Shown: in pieces, positions 35,885-46,970 of the stretch
Position numbering within the stretch: the first letter of the stretch is position 1
Layout: each line of letters starts with the position of its first letter
Origin: Malania oleifera
Taxonomy: Eukaryota > Streptophyta > Magnoliopsida > Santalales > Ximeniaceae
DNA length: 64,000 bases
Direction of reading: 5' to 3'
Assembly: GCF_029873635.1 (NCBI RefSeq)
Contig: NC_080419.1
Coordinates: 79,034,931-79,098,930 of the forward strand
Notes under the pieces: generated by a model
What the model was told of the DNA's origin: nothing
Seen by the model: only the letters and a program-made list of their open reading frames with translations
Database searches by the model: none
Program-made: the position numbers and the translations under genes

Positions 35885-36495
35885 TGTAGCATGCATGCAT
35901 GGTCCACTAATTATGAGTGTCATGGAAATGCTATTTGTTAGCTTACTAATTATGTACACATTGTTTTAACTTTCAGTTTCACTAACAAAAATTACTAGAT
36001 TTTGTTTTCCACATCTATATTATAACATGGATTAAAGTAATAAAAGCCCCTAATTTTTATTACACTAGCAAATCACTCCGTTAATGTTGACTCCATGTAA
36101 AAAAGGCCTAAGTTTTTATATGTTGCAATTAACTTTTCATAGAAAAATCAGAAAATACATTAAGTTAATTTATAATTTATATCTAGCTACTGTTAATTTT
36201 TCACAAAAAAAAAAAAAGACTATACAATAATTATAATTAGATTTTATGTTGTTCTAAAATTCTATTTTTTATCAACTTTAAATGAAATAGTTCTTTTCTC
36301 ATAATGTTACATTATAGATGAGTAAAATTCATTATTAATTTTTGATGGGCTTTGAGTAAAAAACATAAAGTTTTTTATGTTTCCTTCAAAATGAGTAAAT
36401 TAAGGCACAAAAGAAAATAAGAGAAAATAAAGGTTTTGGACACTTAGAAAATCAATAACAATTACTTCTTTAATATTCTTTGGGCTTAAAAAGGG

Positions 36496-36834
36496 CATAT
36501 ATATAGTTTGGAGCAAAACTAGTCGTTATCTATCCATTAGAGTGAGTCTGTAGTATAAACCGGTCAACTTGGGTCATAGGCACGTTGACTAGAAGCTAGT
36601 TGTTAGAGAGAAAAATTGGCCATTGGAGTGACAAATATGCAAGAGTGGTTGACTGCTCAATTTGGCTGGTCAATTGCTTGAGCTTTTTACTTAGATTGGT
36701 CGATTGCTCTAGTAGGGAAACTTATAACAGTCTCTTCATTTTTGTGTGTTTTTCTATATTTAAGTGCCTTAGAAGCACGAGTCTTTTGCCCCCAAGTTCA
36801 TAACTGAAATTTGAGGCTTCATTTTGCTCCTCTA
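36496..36834. other. unassigned stretch with LTR-like repeats
   Basis: No gene recognised. Repeated phrases GGTTGACTGCTC, GGTCAATTGCTTGAG and GGTCGATTGCTC (36650-36710) resemble the palindrome-rich LTR parts in this window. It may be a piece of an LTR. Confidence 0.35.
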
Positions 36835-38037
36835 GTTTTAAAGGATTCTTTTTGAAGGCACTGGCCAAAGAAAGTGAAGTAGGAGCCATTGCTGCATTGA
36901 CTGGTTCACAAGTCCTTCAGATTCTGAGAGTGCAACCTGGTGCTTCAGATCTTGAAGGTTTAAATGTTTAGGATATTGTTACCGGAGGGGTGATGACAAA
37001 TTGACATGCTTTTCGTTGAAATACTACTTTCTGTTGCTGTATGAATTTTTCTGTCAATTATGTTTCCGGGGATGCAAGGAATTGAATTCCCATGAAACTG
37101 GTGAAGGATAAGCATAGTCAGAAATAAGTTGTTTGAAGATGGTCAGCACTTTGCAGGAACTATAAACTGGAGCTTAAAGGTGCTGATTTCTTCTGTCGGA
37201 GGAGTCTCTTTATGTTGACAAAGATACAGGCATTATGAATGCTCATTTCAAATCCCCTCAGAAAATTTAGGGTGGATGCACATTTGCTGTTAGAGAATGG
37301 TCATACAGACCCCCGGGGGCCGCACCCCCCCGGGGGGGGGGTGGTTGGGTTGGTGGGGGGTGGAATAGTTATTGAAGGAACTCACCTGGGAAATAACCTG
37401 GGCAAGGATAAAGATCCAAACCAGTTTTTTGAACTCTACTGAAAGAGACTAGTCCAAGTCCATGGGAATGATTACCCCTCTCATTTTTTCTAGACCGCCT
37501 TTGATGTGGAAATATTCAATAAAGAGGGAAGACTGTTGGATATATGTTATGTCCTGATAAAATGGAGCAAGAAGTCTAAATGGAAACCAGCTGCGTCTTA
37601 TGCTGAGTGAAATAACGGTATCAGCTTGCTGAGCTATACATCAATTCTCTCGCTGACCTGTTGCTTAGGGACTTCCCTTGGCAATGGAAGCACTCTGCAG
37701 TGCATCCTTATGGTTACATATTTCCTGCTGTGTCATCAGCTGTTCCATATCACTATTTACTGTGCTTTGGTCAGTCTTCTACAAAATATCGATGGCAATT
37801 GCAGCATAGAAGGTACAGTACAAAAGACATATTTACCATGAATTGGGGAACGAGTCTGACAAAATTTGTGTGCAAATTGCACGGATAGATCTGTCACCAA
37901 TGAACCGGTCATGTGGGTGTCTGTAGGCTTGAAATTTGTTGTATGCCCAGGACCATTAGCCCTTTCCTTGCAGTGTTTTCTTGATAAAAGAATGAAGTCC
38001 AGTTTAAGTCATTTAACCTTAAAAAAATAAAAATAAA
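36835..38037 (+). pseudogene. intronless decayed copy of an unidentified coding sequence
   Basis: The plus strand reads like spliced protein-coding sequence in shifting frames: AKESEVGAIAALTGSQVLQI (about 36860), EGTHLGNNLGKDKDPNQFFE (37378-37436), HGNDYPSHF and FDVEIFNKEGRLLDICYVLI (37460-37560), WSKKSKWKPAASYAE, then LADLLLRDFPWQWKHSAVHP and YHYLLCFGQSSTKYRWQLQH to about 37888. There is no visible intron signal. The segment ends in an A-rich run (38021-38037), so a retroposed mRNA copy is likely. At least two frame changes and one in-frame stop lie in the readable part. I do not recognise the protein. Confidence 0.55.
37308..37366. repeat. GC-extreme stretch with C/G runs
   Basis: A 59-bp island of C and G runs (CCCCCGGGGGCCGC, then CCCCCCCGGGGGGGGGG, then GGTTGGGTTGGTGGGGGGTGG) in otherwise AT-rich DNA. 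It can form a strong hairpin, and the right part fits a G-quadruplex pattern. It interrupts the decayed coding sequence, so it is an insertion, expansion or assembly error. Confidence 0.85.
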
Positions 38038-38180
38038 TAAAGATATACATGATAGAACACATTACAATATAAGAGAAATGTGTACAATTAAAACAAATAA
38101 AGTCTTAAAATCTTCTCTTAAATCTTCAATTTCAATGGTTTAAATCTTGTTAAGAAAATAGCTTGAACATAAACCATTAG

Positions 38181-38549
38181 TGATGGGTGGAGGGAACTTG
38201 CTCAATCACTGGTTATGATTGAAGCTCAGTGAGGGTTGCACACAAATACACTCAATTGATTTCAATAACAATCTGAAACAAAATACAGAGGACTCTCAAA
38301 TACAATTTCTCTTTTCTCACTGGTTATTCGCCCTCTCTACTCCACATATTACATGTTACACACACACACACATCTATTTATAGCAAAGCATCCGACGATA
38401 AGTGAAGATTATAATCAACAATGGTGGGCTGGTTGGTGAGGTTGCTGCTGACTCCAGTGCAAATTCAACAATAGTGGGCTGGGATTGGTGGAGCTGCCAC
38501 CGTCAAATTTTGCTGCCACAGTCCCATCGTCAAGTTTACCTTTTCAACA
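38181..38549 (-). repeat. 3' LTR of the Copia element
   Basis: 369 bp, beginning TGATGGGTGGAGGGAACTTG on plus and ending TTTTCAACA beside the polypurine tract. TATA-like sequence on the minus strand near 38368-38385, with an adjacent (CA)n run. Confidence 0.9.
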
Positions 38550-38604
38550 TCCCCCTTTAAACTTGATTTTCATAATTTTGTCATTCCGAACATTGTCTTC
38601 TGTC

Positions 38605-40100
38605 TTACAAAAATATTATGCCTGAGTGGTTTTGTGAAAATGACAGTAATTTGATCATACGTTCTCTGCAAGATATTAGCTCCACTTCTTTCTTCTTGAC
38701 ATGCTCCCTGATAAAAGGATACCGAGTATCAATATATTTGCTTCTTTCATGGTAAACTGAATTCTTCGCAAGTGCAATCGCTGATCGGTTGCCGATGTAG
38801 ATTTCTATGGGGTCATTTTGAAGAAATCTCAGATACTTCAGTACATTCTTGATCCATATAACATGACAAACAATTGAACTAGCAGCAACATACTTAGCTT
38901 CATATGATGATAATGTTACGATAGGTTGCTCCTTTGATGACCATGTAAACGTTGTATCTCCCATGAAGAATGTAAATCTGGTCATGCTTTTTCTTTCATC
39001 AAGATCTCTTCCCCAATCGCTATCTGAATAGCAGATAAGTTTGCAATCACCTCTTGATGAATAGAACATACCATCTGTGATGGTACCCTTGACATAGTGA
39101 AGTATCCTCTTTGCTACATTCAAACGAGACTAGTTAGGAGTCTCCATGTACTTTCTAACAAGTCCAACTCTCTAGAGTATGTCTGGTTTAGTGCACATCA
39201 AATACCTCAAGCTTCCAACTAGACTCTTGAAATATGTGGGGTCAACATTTCTTTACTCATTCTTTCTCCACTCCAATCTCGTTTCAATTGGAGTTGTCAT
39301 AGGATTGCATTTGTCCTTTCCAAACTTCTTCAGTACTTCTTTTACATAGTGACTCTGGGAGATGAAGATTCCCTTCTTGCTTTGCACGACTTCTATGCCA
39401 AGAAAATGAGTCATATGAGCAATATCTGTCATTTCGAATTCTTTGACCATGCTCCTCTTGAAAGTGACAAACATCTATGGATTGTTGCCAGTGAAATTTA
39501 GATCATTAACATATAGGCTGGCAATCAACATGCTCCCGTCTGTCTCCATCTTCATGTATAGCGCATGCTCATAGGGACACTTCTCTAATCCATTCTTCTA
39601 GAAAAGTCATCAATCTTTATGTTCCACGCATGAGGTGCATGCTTTAAACCATAGAGTGTTTTCTTTAGTTTATACACTTTATCTTCTTAGCCCATCTTCA
39701 CATATCCAGGTGGCTGATCAATATAGATCTCTTCTTCCAGAAAACGTTCAAAAATGTTGATTTCACATCCATCTGGTAAATCTTCCATCCATTTTGTGCA
39801 GATAATAAAATTAGTAATCTAATAGTTTCAAGCCTGCCAACCGGAGCAAAGATTTCTCCATAATCAATCCCTTCTTTCTACCTGTAGCCCTTGGCAACAA
39901 GTCTTGCTTTGTATCTTTGATATTCTCCTTGAGCATTCTTCTTGGTCTTGTAGACCCACTTCACACCAATAGTTTGCGACCCTTCGAGATATTTGTCAAC
40001 TCCAAAGTCTTATTCTTCTTAATGGATTGAAAATCCTCATCCATCGCTTTTCTCCAATTTTCTTCTTTGTTAGCCTCTTCAAAGCTAACCGGGTCACTGG
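38605..40100 (-). mobile_element. RT and RNase H of the Copia element at 38181-43710
   Basis: RNase H part (38605-39123): LICYSDSDWGRDLDERKSMT, FTWSSKEQPIVTLSSYEAKY and KYIDTRYPFIREHV. RT part upstream on the minus strand includes FKRSMVKEFEMTDIAHMTHF and FLGIEVVQSKKGIFISQSHY. Fossil; long open stretches remain. Confidence 0.85.
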
Positions 40101-40365
40101 TCAACAATAGATAATATGGTGTAACATACTCTTCTATTGGTTCTGTAGTTTCATATAGATCAGCTAGATTATGAGCTCCTCTAGGCCTTATGTCTGAGAT
40201 TTCATGCTCAATTGGTGATGGAGATTCATTCCTTTGTGGTGAACAGTGTGGAGGTGTTTATAGCTCGGGAACTTGTGACTCGATAACCACTTCTCTTGGT
40301 TGTGTGGGTTCTTCTCCTTCAAGCGTTAATTCCGCATCTTTGGAAGATTCAGCCTGGTCCCACTT

Positions 40366-41280
40366 CTAGGATTCATTTTTTTCAAAATTGACATCCCCAC
40401 TGTAAATAACTTTCTTGTTGATGGGATTGTATAGTCGATATCCCATGGTGTTGTCGCTGTATCCAACAAGGATATATTTATCTCCTTTATCTTCCAACTT
40501 TGTCCTTCTTGCCTTTGGGATCTTGGCATAGGCTATGAAGCCAAACACTCTAAGATGAATCACATTGGGCTTGTAAGTACTCTAGGGTTCATGTGGCGTC
40601 TTTGTATCAAGACTCTTCGTAGGACACCTGTTAAGTAGATAAATTGCACATGATACCACTTCTACCCAAAAAATTTTGGGTGCATTCTTATCATTTAACA
40701 TGCTTCTATCCATGTTAAGGATTGTGTGGTTCTTCCTCTCAGCTACACTGTTCAACTGAGGATTGTATGATGGTGTGAACTATTTTTGAATTCCTTGTTG
40801 TCTAAGGAATTCCAAGAAAGCTTCTTCCTTATACTCTCCTCCGTGATCTAATTGGAGTGACCTGATGTGATAGCCATTCTGTTTCTCCACAAGAGCTTTG
40901 AACTCTTTGAACTTGTCGAACACTTCTGACTTCTATTTTAGGAAGTAGACCCAAGTCTTCCTACTGTAATTGTCAATGAAAGTGAGGAAGTATATGTTAT
41001 GTCCATTTGAAAATGGTCTCAATGGACCACACACGTCTGTGTGTACTAGCTGGAGTGGCATGGTAAATCTCCAGTCGGTTTGCTTTCCAAATCTATTTCT
41101 GTGTTGCTTACTCAGAGCACAACTTTCACATATCACATTTGGGTGGTGGATGTTGGGTAAGCCTTTCACTATCTTCTTGCTTCCCAATTGTTTCAAACTT
41201 TCAAAGTGTAGATGTTCATACTTGAGATGCCATAGCCAGTCTTTGTCTTTAATGATGGCACTCAAACACCTTGGCGTATC
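40366..41280 (-). mobile_element. GAG_pre-integrase and integrase of the Copia element
   Basis: Shows LWHLKYEHLHFESLKQLGSK, ICESCALSKQHRNRFGKQTD (pre-integrase zinc motif) and the core PLQLVHTDVCGPLRPFSNGH with FLTFIDNYSRKTWVYFLK. Toward 40400-40560 the C-terminal LRVFGFIAYAKIPKARRTKL block appears. Typical Ty1/Copia integrase order before RT. Confidence 0.88.
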
Positions 41281-41599
41281 ATGTTAAATGGCAAGCCGAA
41301 ACATTCGATTCTTTGCCATTTGTACTTGAGTAACGAGATTACCTTGAGCGTCTATTATGACCATCTGCTTATCTCTGAGGCTAATTTGGTAGTCTTTCTC
41401 CACAAGCTGTCTGAGACTAAGTATATTAGTCTTCATGACTGGCACATAGTACACATTGGAGATAAAGGCATGGTCTCCATCATTCCTCTTGATTAGGACA
41501 TTTTATCTTCCTCAAACTGGAACTTTAGAGAGATCACCAAAGGGTATCTCTCCTTGAACTTTTTCATCAAATTCATTAAATAGGTTCTTTCTACAAGTC

Positions 41600-42660
41600 A
41601 TGTGATTGCTGGCTCCAGAGTCAAGGTACCAAACATTTTGGTCTTGATGGTTTGAATTGTGTGCCATCAGCATTAACGATTCTCTTTCGACTTTCTCCTT
41701 TTCTGCAAAGTTAGCATTTTCATTTACTTCGTAATTTTGGGGATTACCTCTGCACTCATTGCTGTAGTGTTCATACTTGTGGCAATTGTAGCACTGAACG
41801 TTTCTCTTGTCTACGTTCGGGTGGTTATTGTATCACCCTCTTCTTTCTTGTCCTTTACATTATGGTACATAGTTCTATTGATTGCGTCATTCTCTCGTGG
41901 GACCTTTTTCGCCTCTGCTGCCTTCTCTAGATTCAAAATTTCCAAAATTTTTTCCATGAGATCCTCAGTCTCGTCCTCTTCCTCGCTATGACCTCCCTCC
42001 TTTCTCATATCTATCTGTAGTGAGGGACAACTTCATTTGGAGGGCTTGCTCAAGTGCTTTATCTTCACTCCTTTTGTTGACTTTCTACTCATGAGCTTGG
42101 AGTGAGCCCACAAGTTCTTCTACGGATATGGTGTCGAAATCTTTTGTTTCTTCCATGGTCACAGCTATATAATCAATTTTTTTATCCAAAGATCGCAAAA
42201 TTTTTTCACAAATTCTCTCGTCGTTGAGAGTCTCTCCTTTTCTTCTCAATTGATTTGATACTACCATAACTTGTGTATAGTAATCAGAAATAGATTCAGT
42301 AGATTTCATTATTAAGGATTCAAAATCACCTCGCAATGTTTGAAGACGAATCTGCTTCACTTTTTCTGCACCTTTGTGTGTTCGATGGAGAGAGTCTCAA
42401 ACTTCTTTGGATGTATTTTTGGAGGTGATGACTTCGAACATGACCTCATCAATGCCTTGGTAGATTATGGACTTTGCCTTGCAATCCTTCTTTTGATCAG
42501 CTTGCAAGATCGTTCTTTGAGTGTCAGACATAGTTGTTTCATCTTCTTTTGATGGGGCTTCTCTGTACCCATCTTCAACAATGTCCATAACATCCTAAGC
42601 ACCTAGTAGGACTCCATTTGAATAGACCAATTGTCATAGTTCTCCTGTGTCAACTTTGGA
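41600..42660 (-). mobile_element. gag and protease region of the Copia element
   Basis: UBN2-type gag: IRLQTLRGDFESLIMKSTES, YYTQVMVVSNQLRRKGETLN and KILRSLDKKIDYIAVTMEET; a zinc knuckle of the CYNCHKYEHYSNEC type near 41750-41800; protease near 41600-41660. Broken. Confidence 0.8.
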
Positions 42661-43349
42661 ATCACCGCTTGTGTAGTACCGTTAACCATTAGATTTAATA
42701 TATCAAAACAAAGAGTGATGTAGATAGATTTTGGAAAATTTGATGCCACCAATGTGTTCAAAAGGTCGAAAAACTTTAAGAACCAGTTTTGGCTTGTAAA
42801 AAAACAATTTAAAACTTATTGAATCGGCCAAAATAAGTTTTGGACCAATTTTTTAAAACGGCTTGACTTAACAGAGTGTAACAATGTCAGTGATTATCAT
42901 TAGGACATGTGGCAGATTCTGCGCATGCCGCATGGTGCAATGATCCTCTGTTTCGTCAGTCGAGTAGGGTCGTGCTCGTGGGGTCGGTTCTTGGTTGTTG
43001 GGCCAAGCTGCGGATCAAGTTTTCGGGTTAAATCACGTCAGCCAGGCGGAGAAGATGCGTGAGGATGTGTGCAACACATGACATCATCGGTAAATAGTCT
43101 TGTTGGCGTGTGAGGCACGTGTTGTTGACGCTGAATTTGTTGGCGGCACATGAAAGCGTGTGTAGAGACCATGGGACTCCATTTGAGACGTGGTTTGGTT
43201 TTCACCTCTAGACTCATCTCGACGCGAATTGCACAATGGTATACTCAATTTTGGATTTCAAGCAACTTCAAATTTGGAAGAAAATTTGAATTTCTCTCTG
43301 TTCACCTCTGTTTGGCGAATTTTAGTGAACCTGGGCGCTCTAATACCAC

Positions 43350-43710
43350 TAATGGGTGGACAAAACTCGCTTAATCTTTGGTTGTGATTGAAACTCAGTG
43401 AGGATTGCACACAAATACACTCAATTGATTTCACTAAACAATCTGAAATAAAATATAGAGAACTTTCAAATACAATTTCTCTCTTCTCACTGGTTATTCA
43501 CCTTCTTTACACTACATATTACATTACACACACATCTATTTATAGCAAGGCAACTAACGATAAGTGAATATTATAATAAAAAATGGTGGGCTGATTGGTG
43601 AGGTTGCTGCCGACTCCAGTGCAAATTTAACAACAGTGGGCTAGGATTGGTAGAGCTTCCATCGTTAAATTTTGCTGCCACCGTCCCATCGTCAAGTTTA
43701 CTCTTCAACA
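43350..43710 (-). repeat. 5' LTR of the Copia element
   Basis: 361 bp, matches 38181-38549 along its length. On the minus strand it starts TGTTGAAGAGTAAACTTGAC and ends CCACCCATTA next to the PBS. Confidence 0.9.
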
Positions 43711-44846
43711 ATTATTTCCAAATAGTTTGTTATCATCAATACCAGGTTAAAGAAACCTTGGGGCTATCAATTTTTTTAATCGCTATTAATTTCTTAAACT
43801 TTTGTTCAATCATTGAGGAGTGGTCCATATAACTATGCTTGGTTGATCAAAACGTTCCCCTTTTGGGGCAGTGGTTACTAGAGGAACTAAGCTGGTGGAT
43901 AACTCTTTTTTCCTTTGTATGAATGGTTAGGGAGTGCTGTCCATATAGAAGGTGATGCCTATTGGATTTGAAGGATTTCTCAAGGATTCCCTTGACTCTA
44001 TATATATTGAAAAGTGGTGAAGTAGTTATAGGTACTGGCTCTGATAGTGACTATTGCAAGAGACCTTTTACCCCTAGCTCTAAGCGACATAGTCAAGAGA
44101 CCAGTTCACTCATTCGGAACCAACCTTCTTCAACTTTTTTGGAGGCATATTCATTATTCAAAGGATGACAAGGTTGTCCCCAGAAGAGTCACTAATTCTT
44201 GTTGATGTCTGATAATGAATCGCTGCCTTGAAGGTTTATCAAGTAGGTTTTTGATATTGTTGATAAATCTGGCTGTTCTCAAGATTTGCAAAGTTAAAAT
44301 TGGTACTTAGGAGGTACTAGTGGTCTCTAAGGGATCTCTCTGATGCTTAAGTTAGTAAATAGGTTTGAAGAATTGAAAAAGAAAGGTCCCTTAAGAGCTA
44401 GAGATTAAGTTCAGAGTTTTATTTTTTGTGTATACTTGTCCTATTTAGGGGTTATCTCTTCCATTTCATAGCTTGACCTTGTACAATACGTGGTCTAATC
44501 TCCCCAAATAATGGGCTTCTGACATGCAACATGGGATGGTTGCTAATAGGTGAGTAACTACCTAGCTACATAAGGTGGCAACATAGTGTACATGTACAAC
44601 TAACTTGATGGTTACTCAGTGGGTGGTTCCCATGTAATTTAGCAAGTGTCCCCACTTCCCTTATTTGGTGGGTAATTTTCACTTTTCCTTTTGAGGTCAA
44701 CATGTCTGCTCGCCGATATGTTGGGTATGTGGTTGACCTACTCAAGGTAGGTCTACTTGCCTATGTGCTCTGACCATATGATTGACCAGCTTGGGGGCAT
44801 GCCTGATTATTCATGTGTGCTATATGGCTAAGTTGTAGTGATGTTG
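43711..44846. other. unassigned spacer
   Basis: No gene, RNA or known repeat was recognised. Composition is unremarkable. It could be old transposon DNA. Confidence 0.4.
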
Positions 44847-45725
44847 TGTAACGACCTCAAATTCTTAAATATAATGTGACAAATTAAATGAAAAAGTCAA
44901 CCCGAACCCATGGGAAATGGGGACACCTGTCAATTATAGTGGAAACCTAAGCAGCAACAAGCATAAAATCTCAAACATCCAACCATAAAACATAATACTA
45001 GAGTTTACTATATCATCAAAATACTGTTCCTATATACAACCTCCAAAAAGTCAAAATAACACTAGGATCGTACAATAAAAAATCTCCTAATCCTAGTTCA
45101 ACGCTTACCCTTCTAGTAGGGAAGCTCCAATCACTCAACGACGACCCGGTCTCTCTGGATTTCCTGAAAATTATTTAATGTTCGGGGGTGAGGCACTTCT
45201 CAGTAAGGGAAGATAAACTAAATACAGCTGTGTGACAACATGATTATTTAATGTAATTATACATATACAGTACATTTCATATATTTGTAAACATTTATCA
45301 TAACATACTGAATGATCATATACTTTCATAATTGCTGATAAATCATATCGTACGTAAACATCCGTTATATTGATAATACTGAAAACATACCCAGGATGAA
45401 TAGCTAGCTAGTGTCATGTATTACCCCCCATGACGGGTTGTGCAACCCGAAGGCAGGACCTGACAATGGCTGGCCGACCACTGCCAAGTCAAAAATGTCT
45501 GTAAGTACGATGGGCCCGCCACACCCTGGTTCGGACTGCCAGGTGGACGTCCACACTCTACTGAAAGCCACATCGACTATCCATCTCCCACCCCCTTATG
45601 GGGTGGTTAGCACTAATCTGATCATAAACATCTGATCTATAAGCTACGGTACCGAGCCCCTGAACTGAACTAAACTAACATCTGGGTTCTGATAACATTT
45701 AATTCATGATCATATATGTAACATC

Positions 45726-45866
45726 ATTACGACCTCGTGCCGAACATATCATAATTACGGCCTCGTGCCGAACATATCATAATTACGGCCTTGCACCGAA
45801 TATAACATAATTACAGCCTCGTGCCGAACATATCATAATTACGGCCTCGTGCCGAACATATCAACA
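45726..45866. repeat. 28-bp tandem repeat, five copies
   Basis: Unit ATTACGGCCTCGTGCCGAAC plus ATATCATA, five copies with few changes. It lies in the part of the LTR downstream of the TATA box. The related LTR at 13959-16299 has a different array at the equivalent place. Confidence 0.9.
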
Positions 45867-46479
45867 TATCATTCTGAAAATAAATCATTCATCATGTATT
45901 TCAAAATTATCATTTACTGCATTATTACGTAATCCCTGAAAACATGTTTTACTCGTAAAATTTTCCATATCATAATATTTTTCATGAAAAATAACATTCA
46001 TGCCACACAAGTTGGGTAAATCATGTATTTTCATTTTAAATCCTAGTTCTCGTACAACAGCAGTATTTTTCCAGTAACACACATTTTCTCAGTAGTATAC
46101 AAGAATCATACATATTTACTGAACATTTCTTTTCTGATAATAATAATAATACGTGTGGATAAATAACTGCTTTAATTTATTCCCTTACCTACTTATTGAG
46201 AAAGCCCCTAAAATATCTTAGCCTAACCCCCGTAGGATTTCCTGATCAATACCCTGAAATTGAAAACTCACAGTACTAAACTTCAGTATTTTCATGTGTA
46301 CATCATTTCCTATAACTACCATAAGACCAAATTTGGCTTAAAAAGTCTTACCTCAACTCTGGGATGATTTCCAACTTGCTTTCACCAACGATCCGCTACG
46401 GTAGATTTGGAGAGAACTTCTCCAGGAGCGTCGTGGTGACTTCAAAACATCGAACCGGCGTAAATCCGGCCCAAAATTG

Positions 46480-46482
<3 letters not shown>

Positions 46483-46520
<38 letters not shown>
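46483..46520. repeat. (GA)n microsatellite
   Basis: About 19 GA units inside the solo LTR at 44847-46965. Confidence 0.9.
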
Positions 46521-46523
<3 letters not shown>

Positions 46524-46599
46524 CGAAAAGGAGAGAGAGGGGAGTGAGTTAGCCTAATGGGGAAGTTAAAATCCGGATTTTTTGTATTTATAGAACTGA

Positions 46600-46885
46600 A
46601 TTCGTTGACGAGCCACTTCATTCGTCGATGAATCCTTTAATAATTTCGTCGACGAAATTCAGTCCTCGTCGATGAAATTCAGTTGGTTCAAAACCTCTCT
46701 TGGTATTTCTTCGTCGATGAAATTCAGTCTTCGTCGACGAATTCTCTTAAACCTTTGTCAACAAATCCCCTTTATTCATCAACGAATTCTCTAAAACCCT
46801 TGTCAACGAATCCCGTGTATTCGTCAATGAAGCCCTGATGTTTCCCCTCGATTACTCCTTCCCAAAGTGCAATGTCGTTGACGAA
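46600..46885. repeat. TTCGTCGACGAA palindrome array in Gypsy solo LTR
   Basis: About twelve copies such as AATTCGTTGACGAGCC, CATTCGTCGATGAATCC, TTTCGTCGACGAAATTC, CTTCGTCGACGAATTC, TTGTCAACGAATCCC and GTCGTTGACGAAGTCG, beginning about 10 bp upstream of the minus-strand TATA box. Confidence 0.88.
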
Positions 46886-46970
46886 GTCGACTTCCTCCTT
46901 CTGTTACTGTCTCTATTTCCCTTCCTTTTTATTATTTAAATCCCATTATTATTTGGGTTATCACATGTTG

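Larger units (their letters stand above)
28030..36495 (+). repeat. tandem triplication of a polygalacturonase unit
   Basis: Three direct copies: unit 1 at 28030-28721 (collapsed), unit 2 at 28722-32729 (about 4.0 kb) and unit 3 at 32730-36495 (about 3.77 kb). Each starts in the LINE 3' UTR (GGGAGGAGTTCT...), runs through the polygalacturonase gene, and ends with a 3' flank TTCTTTGGGCTTAAAA. Joints 28722-28724 and about 32730-32732 read TTAAAA-GGG-AGGAG. The outer edges read TATGGGAGGAG and AAAAAGGGCATAT, so GGG is shared at both breakpoints. Confidence 0.9.
38181..43710 (-). mobile_element. Copia LTR retrotransposon with both LTRs
   Basis: A 5.5-kb element on the minus strand: 5' LTR 43350-43710, PBS (TGGTATTAGAGC on minus, about 43336-43348), gag, protease, integrase, RT and RNase H in Copia order, polypurine tract (AGTTTAAAGGGGGA on minus, 38550-38563) and 3' LTR 38181-38549. 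Flanks ATTAG (38176-38180) and ATTAT (43711-43715) are a nearly matching 5-bp target duplication. The two LTRs differ at roughly a tenth of positions by eye, so the insertion is not recent. Structure is complete, but the coding region is broken at several places. Confidence 0.92.
44847..46965 (-). mobile_element. solo LTR (Gypsy, Tekay/Del-like) with perfect TSD TGTTG
   Basis: A 2119-bp segment starting TGTAACGACCTC and ending GGGTTATCACA, with identical target duplication TGTTG at 44842-44846 and 46966-46970. Related to the solo LTR at 13959-16299: both have the CTTCTCAGTAAGGGAA block, the CGATCCGCTC/ACGG block and the same ends. Minus-strand TATA box (TATAAATA) at 46585-46592. TTCGTCGACGAA palindromes at 46600-46885. 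Solo LTR; no internal region. Confidence 0.9.

Noticed and set aside
41737-41991. Plus-strand 84-aa frame with hydrophobic stretches, membrane-protein-like
   Set aside because: It is antisense to the Copia gag and zinc-knuckle region of the element at 38181-43710.
45726-45866. CRISPR-like regular repeats of 28 bp
   Set aside because: Units are head-to-tail without unique spacers, lie in a plant LTR, and have no cas genes. The same applies to 14975-15205 and 2088-2495.
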